Source: Rhodohalobacter mucosus (lineage in GTDB: Bacteria > Bacteroidota > Rhodothermia > Balneolales > Balneolaceae). From it: a stretch of 64,000 nucleotides of DNA. This document shows positions 18,101 through 27,587 of the stretch, one piece after another. A model generated the notes under the pieces. It made no database searches and was not told the DNA's origin. It saw nothing but the letters and a program-made list of their open reading frames with translations. The position numbers were made by a program, and so were the translations under genes. Position 1 is the stretch's first letter, and each line of letters opens with the position of its first letter. The stretch is from positions 186,001 to 250,000 of the forward strand of contig NZ_QGGB01000007.1 in NCBI RefSeq assembly GCF_003150675.1, written 5' to 3'.

Positions 18101-20794
18101 TTGAAAACAGCATTCATATATCTGATTTCGCTCCTATGCGGAATTGCAGCGGCATCCGCACAGCAGCTTCCCGAAAAAGGTGTACCTGAGCTAAAAAGTT
18201 ATACTCCTTCGGAATATAAAAACAGCGGTAAAATTTGGGATATTGATTCCGCTTCAAACGGTATTGTCTACATGGCAGCCGATAAAGGTCTTCTGGAATA
18301 TGATGGCAAGAACTGGAAGATTTATGAAGGAAGCAGCGGTTTCACCCGTTCTGTCAATGTAGTCAGCGATTCACTTATCTATACGGGATCGGATCTTGAT
18401 TTCGGCGTGTGGCAAAAAAATGTCTATCAGGACTTTGAATACAGATCACTCTATCCTTTCAGGGAAGATCTGGCCGAGATAAGTGAGGAATTCTGGGAGA
18501 TACATCGCGTTGGTGAAAATATCCTGTTTGTCTCAGATTTTAATATCTATGCTTACCGTGATGATGCCCTTACAAAGATTGCGGCTCCGGAGGAATTTGT
18601 TGGCAGCTACTCGCTTAACGGAGATGTCTATTTTGCAGACAAGAGCGGCGGCTTGTTCCGTATGATCGACTTGTCGCTGGAACAGGTGGCCAATTTGCCG
18701 GCAGGGTCCGATTTCGAAATTACCGGAATGTATGAACATGATGAGGCAATTGTGCTGGTGACCTACAACTCCGGGCTTTATCGATACTCATCGGGTAATT
18801 TAGCTCCTATAGACACCCCGTTGTCACAGGAGCTTAAAGCTGCAACAGTTTTTAGTTTTGAACCTGTTGAAAATAATTACCTTGCTTTTGGAACCGTACA
18901 AAAAGGGCTTTTTATCAGTGATCTGAACGGGAACATCGTACATCATATAAACCGGAACAAAGGCCTGCCCAATAATACAATTTTGAGTACCCACTTCAAC
19001 GTTGCAGGCCAGCTTTGGCTTGGAATGGATTACGGTATTTCATCCTTAAAGCTGCGCGATGAACTGACGTTCATTTACGATTACGAGGGTAATTTTGGAA
19101 CAGGCTATACTGCCTTGCTGAAGAATGGACGTTTCTACCTGGGTACAAATAAAGGGCTTTATCAATCCAGCTGGGAACAGCTAAACAATAATTCAGAAGC
19201 ATACAATTTTGAACTAATACCGGGAAGCGAAGGGCAGGTTTGGACCCTGGAAAATATTCGCGATGATCTCTTTGCAGGCCACGATCGCGGACTCTTTCTA
19301 ATTAACGATAACAGACTGGAAAGGTTAAGCAGAGAGAGGGGTTTCTGGACATTGGTTCCTTACAGAGATGTACTGCTAGGAGGCACGTACAATGGAATTT
19401 TTGCTTTTGAAAAAACAGGCGGTACCTGGTCATTTAAAAAGCAGATTGAACTTATTGCAGGATCAGCCAGCCAGATACTTGTCGAGGCGGATGATATCGT
19501 ATGGGTGAATATTCCAAACTACGGTATCATACGAATGGTTATGGACGATACCCTTTATCCGGAAGAGAGATCCATCTTTCTAAGCGATACCTTTCGGGGT
19601 GACGATCCATATCTGGTAAAAGAAGGGAACAGAATAACGGTACGTACGGATCAGTTTCAATACGCCTATTCTGCTGCCGACAGCACATTTAACGAAGAAA
19701 GGGTGCCCGATTTTACTGCGAAGCCAGAAAATTCACTACCCGGGATATTTCAGCCGGACAGTCTGAATTCACAATTTGAGTTCCTCCCTCTCTATAACGG
19801 TTTTGGATTAAAAAATACCGGTCAGGATCAGGATACGCACGTTGTAAACGGGGAAATTATCTTCCGCAGGTTCGAAGCATTCAATAACGAAGAGCGATTG
19901 GAACTACACCGCGGACAAGCCGTTCCATATCGCTATAACAATGTGCATATTACATATCTGATCCCAAACAGGGAAGATCTGCTCTACCAATACCGTCTTG
20001 GCGATGAAGGAAACTGGAGCTCCTGGTCTGCTGATACAGAACTTGAACTGGTTGACTTGCCCTACGGTGAACATCAGCTTTTTATCAGGGCAATGGTAAA
20101 CGGTTCTCCAACCGAGGCTGCTGTATTCATGTTTGAAATAACCTCTCCCTGGTATTTCAGCTGGTATGCCTACGTTGTATATGTTCTCCTGCTTATCACT
20201 ATGGGATATCTGATCTATTTGTGGCAAAGTGTTACACTTAAACGACAGGAAAAATCATTGCAGGAAAGTCAGCAACGGTCGCTGCGGGAGCAGGCCGAAA
20301 AACACAGGCGTGAGATACTTTTGATGGAGCAGGAGCGCCTTCAGACTGACTATGATAAACTGGAAAAGCAGTTAAAAAACAAAACAATAGAGTTAGCAAA
20401 TAAAGCAAAGGAAAATCAGGACAAAAACCGGCTTTTGGTACGGCTGAAGAACAAGCTGGAGGCTGCACAACAGAAACCGGAAGTACCGGCCTCTTTCTGG
20501 AATGAGATACACAGGCTTCTTGACTCTTATATCAATCTGGAGGACAATACATTTGAGATTCAGATGGATGAACTTCATCAGGAATTTTTCCAGAGGCTGA
20601 AAGATCGCTTTCCCGATCTGTCAAGCAATGATCTGCGACTCTGTGCATACCTGAAGCTTGGTTTCAGCTCCAAGGAGATAGCCGAATTTTCGAATATTAA
20701 GCCATCAAGTGTGTATATAAATCGCTCGCGCCTGCGGAAAAAACTCAACCTGGACGCTGACGAGGATTTGACTGACTTTTTAAATGCGATTTAA
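18101..20794 (+). CDS. SusR-like membrane one-component regulator (beta-propeller, Y_Y_Y, TM, coiled coil, LuxR-type HTH)
   Basis: TTG at 18101 gives a clean signal peptide (residues 1-21, ending ASAQ). Residues about 30-610 look like the two periplasmic seven-bladed propellers of Bacteroidota hybrid sensors, with short repeats such as IWDIDSASNGIVYMA. Residues about 615-680 form a Y_Y_Y-type domain (LLYQYRLGDEGNWSSWS), followed by one transmembrane helix (about 688-708), a charged coiled coil (710-795) and a C-terminal LuxR/GerE-like helix-turn-helix (about 835-890, LGFSSKEIAEFSNIKPSS). No histidine kinase or receiver domain is present, so it should sense a glucan fragment in the periplasm and bind DNA directly from the membrane. 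It lies at the end of the catabolic run and is the obvious candidate local activator. Confidence 0.8.
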   Translation: MKTAFIYLISLLCGIAAASAQQLPEKGVPELKSYTPSEYKNSGKIWDIDSASNGIVYMAADKGLLEYDGKNWKIYEGSSGFTRSVNVVSDSLIYTGSDLDFGVWQKNVYQDFEYRSLYPFREDLAEISEEFWEIHRVGENILFVSDFNIYAYRDDALTKIAAPEEFVGSYSLNGDVYFADKSGGLFRMIDLSLEQVANLPAGSDFEITGMYEHDEAIVLVTYNSGLYRYSSGNLAPIDTPLSQELKAATVFSFEPVENNYLAFGTVQKGLFISDLNGNIVHHINRNKGLPNNTILSTHFNVAGQLWLGMDYGISSLKLRDELTFIYDYEGNFGTGYTALLKNGRFYLGTNKGLYQSSWEQLNNNSEAYNFELIPGSEGQVWTLENIRDDLFAGHDRGLFLINDNRLERLSRERGFWTLVPYRDVLLGGTYNGIFAFEKTGGTWSFKKQIELIAGSASQILVEADDIVWVNIPNYGIIRMVMDDTLYPEERSIFLSDTFRGDDPYLVKEGNRITVRTDQFQYAYSAADSTFNEERVPDFTAKPENSLPGIFQPDSLNSQFEFLPLYNGFGLKNTGQDQDTHVVNGEIIFRRFEAFNNEERLELHRGQAVPYRYNNVHITYLIPNREDLLYQYRLGDEGNWSSWSADTELELVDLPYGEHQLFIRAMVNGSPTEAAVFMFEITSPWYFSWYAYVVYVLLLITMGYLIYLWQSVTLKRQEKSLQESQQRSLREQAEKHRREILLMEQERLQTDYDKLEKQLKNKTIELANKAKENQDKNRLLVRLKNKLEAAQQKPEVPASFWNEIHRLLDSYINLEDNTFEIQMDELHQEFFQRLKDRFPDLSSNDLRLCAYLKLGFSSKEIAEFSNIKPSSVYINRSRLRKKLNLDADEDLTDFLNAI

Positions 20795-20849
20795 AAGCAA
20801 CGTCAAAGAAAAAAGCCTCCACGTCAGGGTAAGTCAGTTATAAGATGAG

Positions 20850-20884
20850 GCACCTGTTACGCAACAGATAAATCATGCAGGTGC
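20850..20884. terminator. Hairpin between convergent genes, possible terminator
   Basis: GCACCTG (20850-20856) pairs with CAGGTGC (20878-20884) across a 21-base loop, between the convergent regulator and GH16 genes. On the plus strand a short T-run follows at about 20893-20898; none follows on the minus strand. The stem is only seven base pairs, so the call is tentative. Confidence 0.3.
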
Positions 20885-20890
20885 AGAATG

Positions 20891-21703
20891 TCATTTTTTA
20901 TATACCCTTACGTAGTCAACCTCAAGCGCCTGGGGAAACGGGGTGGTTTCGTCAGGGTTTGGTAAAAAATTACCGCCGACAGCCAGGTTCAGAATGATAT
21001 AAAATGGCGTGCTGAAAGGATCAAATCTGGCATCAATGTCAGTGAAGGGTACGTGCAAAAATTCGGTTTCATTTAAAAACCAATGCAGGCCTGATTCGTC
21101 CCATTCCAGCGCATAAATATTAAAGCTCTCGCTTAGTTTGGCTGACTGCACGGTATGTGTGTCGGTTATATATTTACGGCACTCAAGAGAGGTGCCTTCA
21201 CAACCGCCAACCCAAAAATGAACCGCAGCACTCGTTGTATAGGGTTCGTTCCCCCGATACTCCATGATATCAATTTCCCCGCCGCGCGGCCAGCCGTCAT
21301 CCCTCATAGGCATCAGCCAGAAAGCAGGCCAGAATCCTTTACCCTCAGGCATGCGTATACGGGCTTCAAAGCGGCCGTACTGCCATCCTATTGATGTACT
21401 GTCAGTCGATATCCGCGCGGATGTATACTCTTTCCCTCCGAATGCTTCGCGCTGTGCAACAAGGTGCAGAACCCCATCCTCAACGTATGAATTTTCAGGT
21501 CTGTCGGTATAATATTGCAGCTCATTGTTATATGCAGGCCCTTCCCAGTGAACCCAGGTTTCTCTGTCAATGCTGTTTTCCTCAAATTCCTCGCTCCACA
21601 CAAGCGTGTATTCCTGCCCGTTGTCCTGTACGCACGATGAGACGATAAAAAGAGAAATGATAAGGAGTGGTGTGGCGGAACCAAGGATTCTGGATCGGGT
21701 CAT
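20891..21703 (-). CDS. GH16 endo-beta-1,3-glucanase (laminarinase), lipoprotein
   Basis: The product is a 270-residue lipoprotein with lipobox VSSC (C24). The GH16 catalytic signature is GEIDIMEY at 142-149 (E143, D145, E148). NELQYYTDRPEN (60-71), YGRFEAR and WPAFWLMP are typical of bacterial beta-1,3-glucanases, and WVGGCEG with a second cysteine (SLECRK) may form a disulphide. Its ATG overlaps the GH3 stop by four bases, so the two are co-translated. It is the second GH16 in the locus; the other, at 7272, lacks the cysteine pair, which suggests different chain-length or branch preference. Confidence 0.9.
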   Translation of the reverse strand: MTRSRILGSATPLLIISLFIVSSCVQDNGQEYTLVWSEEFEENSIDRETWVHWEGPAYNNELQYYTDRPENSYVEDGVLHLVAQREAFGGKEYTSARISTDSTSIGWQYGRFEARIRMPEGKGFWPAFWLMPMRDDGWPRGGEIDIMEYRGNEPYTTSAAVHFWVGGCEGTSLECRKYITDTHTVQSAKLSESFNIYALEWDESGLHWFLNETEFLHVPFTDIDARFDPFSTPFYIILNLAVGGNFLPNPDETTPFPQALEVDYVRVYKK

Positions 21704-23961
21704 TTCAGTATAAATGTTTCTGTTAGCGGACCGGCATTAACCGTAAAACGGCCCGGTTCAAGTATGGGAATCCCCTTGCTGTCGGGATATGAGAGAATTT
21801 TTTCAGGTTGAATTTCAAATGTGAGAGTGGCTTTTTCACCGGGTGCCAGTTCTACTTTTTCAAAGTGTTTAAGTATTTTTACCGGGCGTGTAATTCGCCC
21901 CGCAAGATCGCTGATAAACCAGAGAACGCTCTCCTTGCCCGTAACATCACCCGTATTGGTAATTGTCACCGATGCAGTCAGTACCTTTCCGGCTGTAATT
22001 TCGGTAGCTGAAAGCACAAGATTATCGTATTCAAAGGTAGTATAGCTGAGTCCGTCGCCAAATTCAAAAAGCGACGTGGTTGCGTTGCTATCCTGTATGA
22101 TGACATTGGCCTGATCCCTGTTAAAAAAATAGACGGCGCTTGGTTTATGATGGTAGTTTACAAAATGGCCCGTATGCTGCGGGTAGGAGAAGGGCAGCTT
22201 ACCGCTGGGTACGGTTGTACCGCTCAGAAGGTTAGCAATGGCATCCGCACCTTCAAATCCGGGCAGACCGGCAAAGATAAATGCATCCGTTTCTTTGATG
22301 ATATCCGTAATGATTCGCGGCCTGCCTGCAATCATAATCAGTACGGTTGGTGAAGCTGACCGGTTCAAAAGGGCAATTTCATCAAGCTGGCGGCCCGGCA
22401 GCCGTAAGTCGGTAACATTGCCCACAAATTCCGTATAGGGCTCTTCTCCGGCGGCGTAAATAAGGAGGTCAGCACTTGAAGTACTTTCTAAAAAAGTTTT
22501 TTGTTCGGTTGGAGTACCGTCAACCGGAATTGAGTCCGCATAGTGAATTGAGGCATTTGGATACTTTTTCTGCAGTGCATCGCAAAGTGTATTCATCCCT
22601 TCAGGATACTGATCCTCACTGCCTCCCTGCCAGCCAATGGTCCAGCCACCTGCCAGGTTCCTTTTACTCTTTGCACAGGGGCCGAATAGAAGGATGTTGT
22701 CGGGATTCTTCAACGGAAGAACATTCCCGTCATTTTTTAAAACAACCAGTGATTCTTCGGCAGCCCTGAGTGCCTTCTGCCTATGACTTTCCATCCCGAT
22801 TCGGTTCATACGGTCGTTGCGCGGGTAGGGATGTTCAAAAAGTCCCAGATCAAACTTTAGTTTTAATATCCGCCGTACCGATTCATTAATTCGTTTCTTG
22901 CTTATCCGTCCATCTTTCACGAGCGACAGCAGTGCCTTATTGAATTCGAGGGTTGTCGGAGTCATATTCATATCAATACCGGCTTCAATAGCCATATAGG
23001 TAGCCTCCTGATAATCTTCGGCAACTTTATGAAAGTCGACCAGTTTTCCGATATCATCCCAGTCGGTAACCACAACACCGTCAAATCCCATCTTTTCGCG
23101 AAGCAGGCCGGTTACAATCTCTTTTGAAGCGTGAACAGGTACGCCGTTGATTTCACCGCTGTTCAGCATCACCGTTTTGAGGCCTGCATTAATAGCAGCC
23201 TGAAATGATGGCCTGTGCATCTCATGAATCATCTGCATGCTGACCTGTACGGGTGATCTATCCCATCCCGATGCAGGGTTCGAGTACGCAAGAAAATGTT
23301 TCGAGGTAGCTGCAGTACGATACGGTGCGATATCTTCATTATTCTGGTAGCCGCGTACATAGGCCGCTCCCATCACCGAGGCAAGATGAGGATCTTCTCC
23401 ATAGGTTTCCCAAAACCGCGGCCAGTAAGGGTTGAGCCCTAGGTCGAGTACGGGAGCAAATGTCCAGTGGTGGCCAAGATCTGCCGATTCAATTGCGGTT
23501 ATTCTGGCTGTTTCAAAACTGTGAGATTCATCAAAGGTGGCCCCCAGATTGATATTGTGGGGAAAAATTGTGCTTCCGCTCAGATAGCTTGCGCCATGCA
23601 TGTGGTCGATACCGTAAATAATCGGGATTTCAAGCCGGGACTCTTTTACAGCTATCCTGGTCAGACGGTTCATGAATTCGTACCACTGATCAGGTGCAAC
23701 AGCTTCACCGTTTAAGAATGAACCAATGTGATGGTCACGGATCAGTTCAACAGCTTTTTCTTCTACAAGCTCAACGTTGCGCTGGTTACCCGTTTTATTG
23801 ATTAGGGTAATGTCGAGCTGAGTCATCTGCCCGATCTTCTCATACAGAGTCATCCTCTGCAGAAGGTCTTCCACACGTTCATCGATGGGGGCGTCAGGAT
23901 TTTTATAGAGAGCTTGTGCAATCATCTGAGAGGGTCTGCAGGCAGTTATGGCCAATGGCAA
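21700..23961 (-). CDS. GH3 beta-glucosidase
   Basis: This is a full-length GH3 protein. The TIM-barrel domain (about 25-380) carries the conserved ATSKHFLAY and the nucleophile D300 in GVVVTDWDD. The second alpha/beta domain (about 410-620) and a C-terminal fibronectin-III-like domain (about 650-750) follow. It would release glucose from the non-reducing ends of beta-1,3- or beta-1,6-oligosaccharides. The start is unclear. TTG at 23961 gives MPLAITACRP, a truncated lipobox. The frame is open further upstream, with hydrophobic codons up to a stop at 23995-23997, but has no start codon. ATG at 23925 would give a protein with no signal. The GH16 gene follows by a four-base overlap. Confidence 0.85.
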   Translation of the reverse strand: MPLAITACRPSQMIAQALYKNPDAPIDERVEDLLQRMTLYEKIGQMTQLDITLINKTGNQRNVELVEEKAVELIRDHHIGSFLNGEAVAPDQWYEFMNRLTRIAVKESRLEIPIIYGIDHMHGASYLSGSTIFPHNINLGATFDESHSFETARITAIESADLGHHWTFAPVLDLGLNPYWPRFWETYGEDPHLASVMGAAYVRGYQNNEDIAPYRTAATSKHFLAYSNPASGWDRSPVQVSMQMIHEMHRPSFQAAINAGLKTVMLNSGEINGVPVHASKEIVTGLLREKMGFDGVVVTDWDDIGKLVDFHKVAEDYQEATYMAIEAGIDMNMTPTTLEFNKALLSLVKDGRISKKRINESVRRILKLKFDLGLFEHPYPRNDRMNRIGMESHRQKALRAAEESLVVLKNDGNVLPLKNPDNILLFGPCAKSKRNLAGGWTIGWQGGSEDQYPEGMNTLCDALQKKYPNASIHYADSIPVDGTPTEQKTFLESTSSADLLIYAAGEEPYTEFVGNVTDLRLPGRQLDEIALLNRSASPTVLIMIAGRPRIITDIIKETDAFIFAGLPGFEGADAIANLLSGTTVPSGKLPFSYPQHTGHFVNYHHKPSAVYFFNRDQANVIIQDSNATTSLFEFGDGLSYTTFEYDNLVLSATEITAGKVLTASVTITNTGDVTGKESVLWFISDLAGRITRPVKILKHFEKVELAPGEKATLTFEIQPEKILSYPDSKGIPILEPGRFTVNAGPLTETFILK

Positions 23962-24133
23962 AAGATGGGGAAATAATAAGCAAACGTTGCTATTTCAGTG
24001 CTGAAAAAACGGAGAATTGAGACATTGAAGACAGTTTCAACGGTTAGTATCAGTGAACCCCCGCAACAATGTAAAAAGGAATTCCTTCAGATGGTAAACA
24101 AACTGTTCCTTGAGGTGTCTGATGAGATTGATG

Positions 24134-24162
24134 GTGCGATGCCTCACAGGAAGGCATCGCAC
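24134..24162 (-). terminator. Strong hairpin downstream of the peptidase-MA gene
   Basis: GTGCGATGCCT (24134-24144) pairs perfectly over 11 bases with AGGCATCGCAC (24152-24162) around a seven-base loop. It lies 24 bases past the stop of the minus-strand gene ending at 24186 and before the GH3 gene. No U-run follows, so it could be a terminator or an RNA-stabilising stem that separates the housekeeping operon from the glucan genes. Confidence 0.5.
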
Positions 24163-24185
24163 TGTAAGTGAAATCAGAATCGGGA

Positions 24186-27100
24186 TTAAAAGTCGATCCC
24201 AATGGTGAAATAGTGAATTGGATTACCGCCAAATCCTCCTCTCTGATAAGGCCAGCCGATATCATACCGGAAGGGAAGTCCAAGCAGAATGGTTCGAAGT
24301 CCAAAACCGGCGCCAATCAGAACATCTCCGTCTACAAATGTAACCGGAATATCACCTTCCTGGGCGGGACCGTCGCGCAACAGTCCGGTTTGTGGATTCA
24401 GAAACTCGTTTCGTTTGTTACCAATCTTGAAATCAAGATCGGATTGGTTTTCAAAATAGACTACCGGATTCCCATTCTGGTCTGAGAAACGGGCGTAAGG
24501 GATGTCGAAACCCCAGGCGGCGCCTGCATCCACAAAAGCCACGGCGGTAATATTCCAGAGCGGCAGTATGGGAAGTGGGCCCGGAAGTACTGCGGCAAAC
24601 AGAGGAAATCGGAATTCAGCGTTGATAAGTGAAAAACGATCACCAAAAATGGTGTTGAACTCGTGGCCGCGGAGAGGTGTGGCCGGTAATGTGAAAAACG
24701 TATCGGCCAGACGCTCAAAAGGTATTTCCGCATCAGACCACTGCTGATTTATCCAGCCGAGCATACCTCCCATGAAGAAAGTTTGTGAATCACGGCCATG
24801 GCTGACCGCACCTGCTCCTCGAAGCGCGATGGAGTATTGTGAGCCGAGGTCAATGTATTTTCGATAGTCACCCAGCAGTGTGGCAAATTGTGGTGTTTCA
24901 GGCCCGAGCGGCGGACTTGCGGATAGCTGCAGGGAGTAGCGGCTGCCTCCGCGGGGTGTGATAAAGCCCGGAATGGTGTAGTCGCCTGTAAACGTAACCT
25001 GGGGATAGAGAAAATAGCTGCGGTCATTGCTCAGGGTTGCATCACCGAAACTTTGTACCGAGCTGAAATCACGCGCAATTCCGATCCCGGATATTCCGTA
25101 GTCGAATCGCTGAAAACGGTTCAGCGGGTACTGAAAGTCAACGGAAAACCCAAAGGTGCGAAAACGCAACAGCTCGCCAAAAAAGGTCTGATAATTCCTT
25201 GACTGATGGAAAAACGAGGTAAAGAAATTCGTACGGTTCTTCTTATACGCATACTGAACCGTGTAGTCACTATTTCTGAGATCAAAGACAAGGTTGGATC
25301 CGAACGAAAGTTCATGGTCCCCGAAAAGATCGGTAAGCGTTACAAACGCAAACGCTGATGATCCGTAATAGGTACTGAGCTGACCCGCTGCATAACTAAA
25401 GTCGGGAGTAAACCGAAGCCGGTACTCTTTTGGCTGATATAATCCTTCGTCGGTAACGTTATCGTCGGGCTCAAATTTTTCCGGATCGTCAGTAAGCTCA
25501 ATTGTTGAATCACGCACCACTGATTCACCAAACTGATAGTTCCGGAAATCAATCCGCTCGGTTTGGGGTCTCTCAGCCCGGACGGTATCCTGATTGGTTG
25601 TGTCCGGTGCGGCTTCAATCATCCTTTCAAATCCGGTGGGAGGTGCATCGGTAAGGGTTCGGTAGCTGATCATATTCCCGCGTTCACGATTATCAATCAT
25701 CTCCTGTGCAAATTCCACTGCAGGCACACGATCTCCCGGAGCAGTTGACGCGCGCTCCTGAGCCCATTGATTGGGTCTGAGCTGGCGATCCATTCTGCGC
25801 TCAAAAGGTCCGCGAAGCATGAAGATGTCTGGAAATCCTCTGTTCAGCGAATTAAAGGCCAATCGTGTACCATCGTTCGAAACGGAAACTTGCATCACAC
25901 CTGATTGCAGGTCGGTAATAGGATAAACTGTACGACTGGCCAGTTCATACTCATAAACATTGGGTATTCCGTTTTGATCGGAAACAAACAGCATTCTGCC
26001 ATCAGAGGTAACCGTTGGCTGAGTTTCAGACCAGGAAGGAGTATTCGTAAGACGAGTTATCCGGCCACCGCTGTCATTGATACGGTAAAGGTCTGTCTCG
26101 TAAAACTCGGCATCCTGCAGGATGGAAAACCCGGCCAGAGCATCACCTGGCTGAAGCTTATCGCTTCGGTTTGAAACGAAGAAAATTGTTTCGGAATCAG
26201 GTCCCCACTCCGGGTCGTTATCGCTGTACACGTCATTGGTCAGATTTTGAAAATCACCTGTTTCCAGGTTGTAGACAAAAATATCCTGATAGGGGCCAAT
26301 GTTTCCGTCAAAGGCAATTTTACGGCCGTCAGGCGACCATGCCACAGAATTAATGGCGTCCACGTCCGGAAATTTAATGGTTCTGGAATTGCCGGATTCA
26401 TATTCAACAATGGCCAGGTTATATGTGCCTTCAGATTTACTGGAAAGCGCCAATCGGGTACCGTCAGGAGACCAGGAGAGATTGGGAATCAGAATATTCA
26501 GTTCCTCAAACATTGGATTATCAGCGCTGCTTACCAGTGTCTTCAAACGTTCGCCGCTGTTTGCATCCACGACCACAATATCAAATACTCCTCTTCTGTT
26601 GGTGATCATTGCAATCCTGTCACCCCGGGGAGAGATTGTTGGGCTTGTGTTGTAGGAACCTGATCGGGCGCGAGTCGTAATCTGGGTAGCTACACTATTC
26701 AGTGACTGACGGTCGGCTACCTCGGGGAAATAGCGCTGCCGCCAGTATTCCAGCCAGCGGTCGGAAAGCTCATCTATTTCAAGCCCAAGCGATTGTACCA
26801 GGGATTGCTGAATATTTCTTGTGGTTTTTATTCTCTGAAGAATCTCAGTGATTTTCGGCCTGCCATATTGATCTGCAATGTAGTACCAGAAAGCCTGTCC
26901 GCCCCGATACGCAAAAAACCCACTGAGCTGGGTGATGGGAGGGAGGTACTGGTTCAGAACCGCGTCCCTCATAAACATATCGGTCTGAGTATCCCATCCA
27001 AGCGCCAGGTACTCTGCAAGTCCCTCTTCAAACCACAGCGGGAACCGCAGCTGAATATTGTTTTGCACGATCGACTGTACCGACCCCCCGTAGTACACGT

Positions 27101-27560
27101 CATTGATATAGGCATGGGTCAGCTCATGCTGAAGCGTCCGGCGGAAATCAGCATAATCGCCCATAAAGGGCTGTGTCATCCTGTTCTTAAATTTATCTGT
27201 AACACCACCGATACCCTGTGCATCGACCGGCAGCCTAACAACATTCGTTTGTGAAAAATCGCTGTGGGAATCGTAGATAATAACCGGAATCCGGTCGGTG
27301 AGCTGATCGCCGAAGTCCTGATTCAGCTGTTTGAGAGAACTTTCAAGTGTCTCGGCCGTAAACTGAGCCAGATGATAATTCTTGGAATCGTAATAGTATA
27401 TATCGAAATGATCGGTTTCGATATACCTCCAGTCAAATTGTTCGTACTGAACCCTGTTTTTGCCGAAGAAGAAGTACTGTGCAAAAAGGTTTTCAGCAGC
27501 CAGAGAGACTATGAAAATGGAGAGGAAACCGGCAATGAGTGATTTTTGAAGCAAACGCAT
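24186..27560 (-). CDS. Peptidase-MA-like metalloprotease with TolB-type propeller and C-terminal outer-membrane barrel
   Basis: ATG at 27560 gives a good signal peptide ending in NLFAQ; a GTG five codons upstream is possible. Counting from that GTG, residues 50-290 are a zinc metallopeptidase-like domain with HELTH (150-154) and WFEEGLAEY (181-189, likely third ligand). Residues about 300-590 contain repeated SPDG-type PD40/TolB propeller motifs (LSWSPDGTRLA, VAWSPDGRKIA, EWGPDSETIFF). Residues about 720-1129 are barrel-like and end in the strand IHYFTIGIDF, like BamA/surface-antigen barrels. The protein should sit in the outer membrane with its protease and propeller in the periplasm. It is the last gene of the rqcH-aroK-aroB-tamB-rnr operon, 27 bases after rnr. 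Its substrate is unknown. Confidence 0.75.
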   Translation of the reverse strand: MRLLQKSLIAGFLSIFIVSLAAENLFAQYFFFGKNRVQYEQFDWRYIETDHFDIYYYDSKNYHLAQFTAETLESSLKQLNQDFGDQLTDRIPVIIYDSHSDFSQTNVVRLPVDAQGIGGVTDKFKNRMTQPFMGDYADFRRTLQHELTHAYINDVYYGGSVQSIVQNNIQLRFPLWFEEGLAEYLALGWDTQTDMFMRDAVLNQYLPPITQLSGFFAYRGGQAFWYYIADQYGRPKITEILQRIKTTRNIQQSLVQSLGLEIDELSDRWLEYWRQRYFPEVADRQSLNSVATQITTRARSGSYNTSPTISPRGDRIAMITNRRGVFDIVVVDANSGERLKTLVSSADNPMFEELNILIPNLSWSPDGTRLALSSKSEGTYNLAIVEYESGNSRTIKFPDVDAINSVAWSPDGRKIAFDGNIGPYQDIFVYNLETGDFQNLTNDVYSDNDPEWGPDSETIFFVSNRSDKLQPGDALAGFSILQDAEFYETDLYRINDSGGRITRLTNTPSWSETQPTVTSDGRMLFVSDQNGIPNVYEYELASRTVYPITDLQSGVMQVSVSNDGTRLAFNSLNRGFPDIFMLRGPFERRMDRQLRPNQWAQERASTAPGDRVPAVEFAQEMIDNRERGNMISYRTLTDAPPTGFERMIEAAPDTTNQDTVRAERPQTERIDFRNYQFGESVVRDSTIELTDDPEKFEPDDNVTDEGLYQPKEYRLRFTPDFSYAAGQLSTYYGSSAFAFVTLTDLFGDHELSFGSNLVFDLRNSDYTVQYAYKKNRTNFFTSFFHQSRNYQTFFGELLRFRTFGFSVDFQYPLNRFQRFDYGISGIGIARDFSSVQSFGDATLSNDRSYFLYPQVTFTGDYTIPGFITPRGGSRYSLQLSASPPLGPETPQFATLLGDYRKYIDLGSQYSIALRGAGAVSHGRDSQTFFMGGMLGWINQQWSDAEIPFERLADTFFTLPATPLRGHEFNTIFGDRFSLINAEFRFPLFAAVLPGPLPILPLWNITAVAFVDAGAAWGFDIPYARFSDQNGNPVVYFENQSDLDFKIGNKRNEFLNPQTGLLRDGPAQEGDIPVTFVDGDVLIGAGFGLRTILLGLPFRYDIGWPYQRGGFGGNPIHYFTIGIDF

Positions 27561-27587
27561 GGTGATAAGGTTCACGAAATAATAATT

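Noticed and set aside
24050-24316. Small minus-strand frame near the end of the barrel protease gene
   Set aside because: It overlaps the last strand of the larger gene in another frame, has no family resemblance and spans the hairpin at 24134-24162.
26247-26663. Plus-strand open frames opposite the propeller domain
   Set aside because: Their composition mirrors the repeated SPDG codons of the real minus-strand gene; no protein-like features or starts were found.
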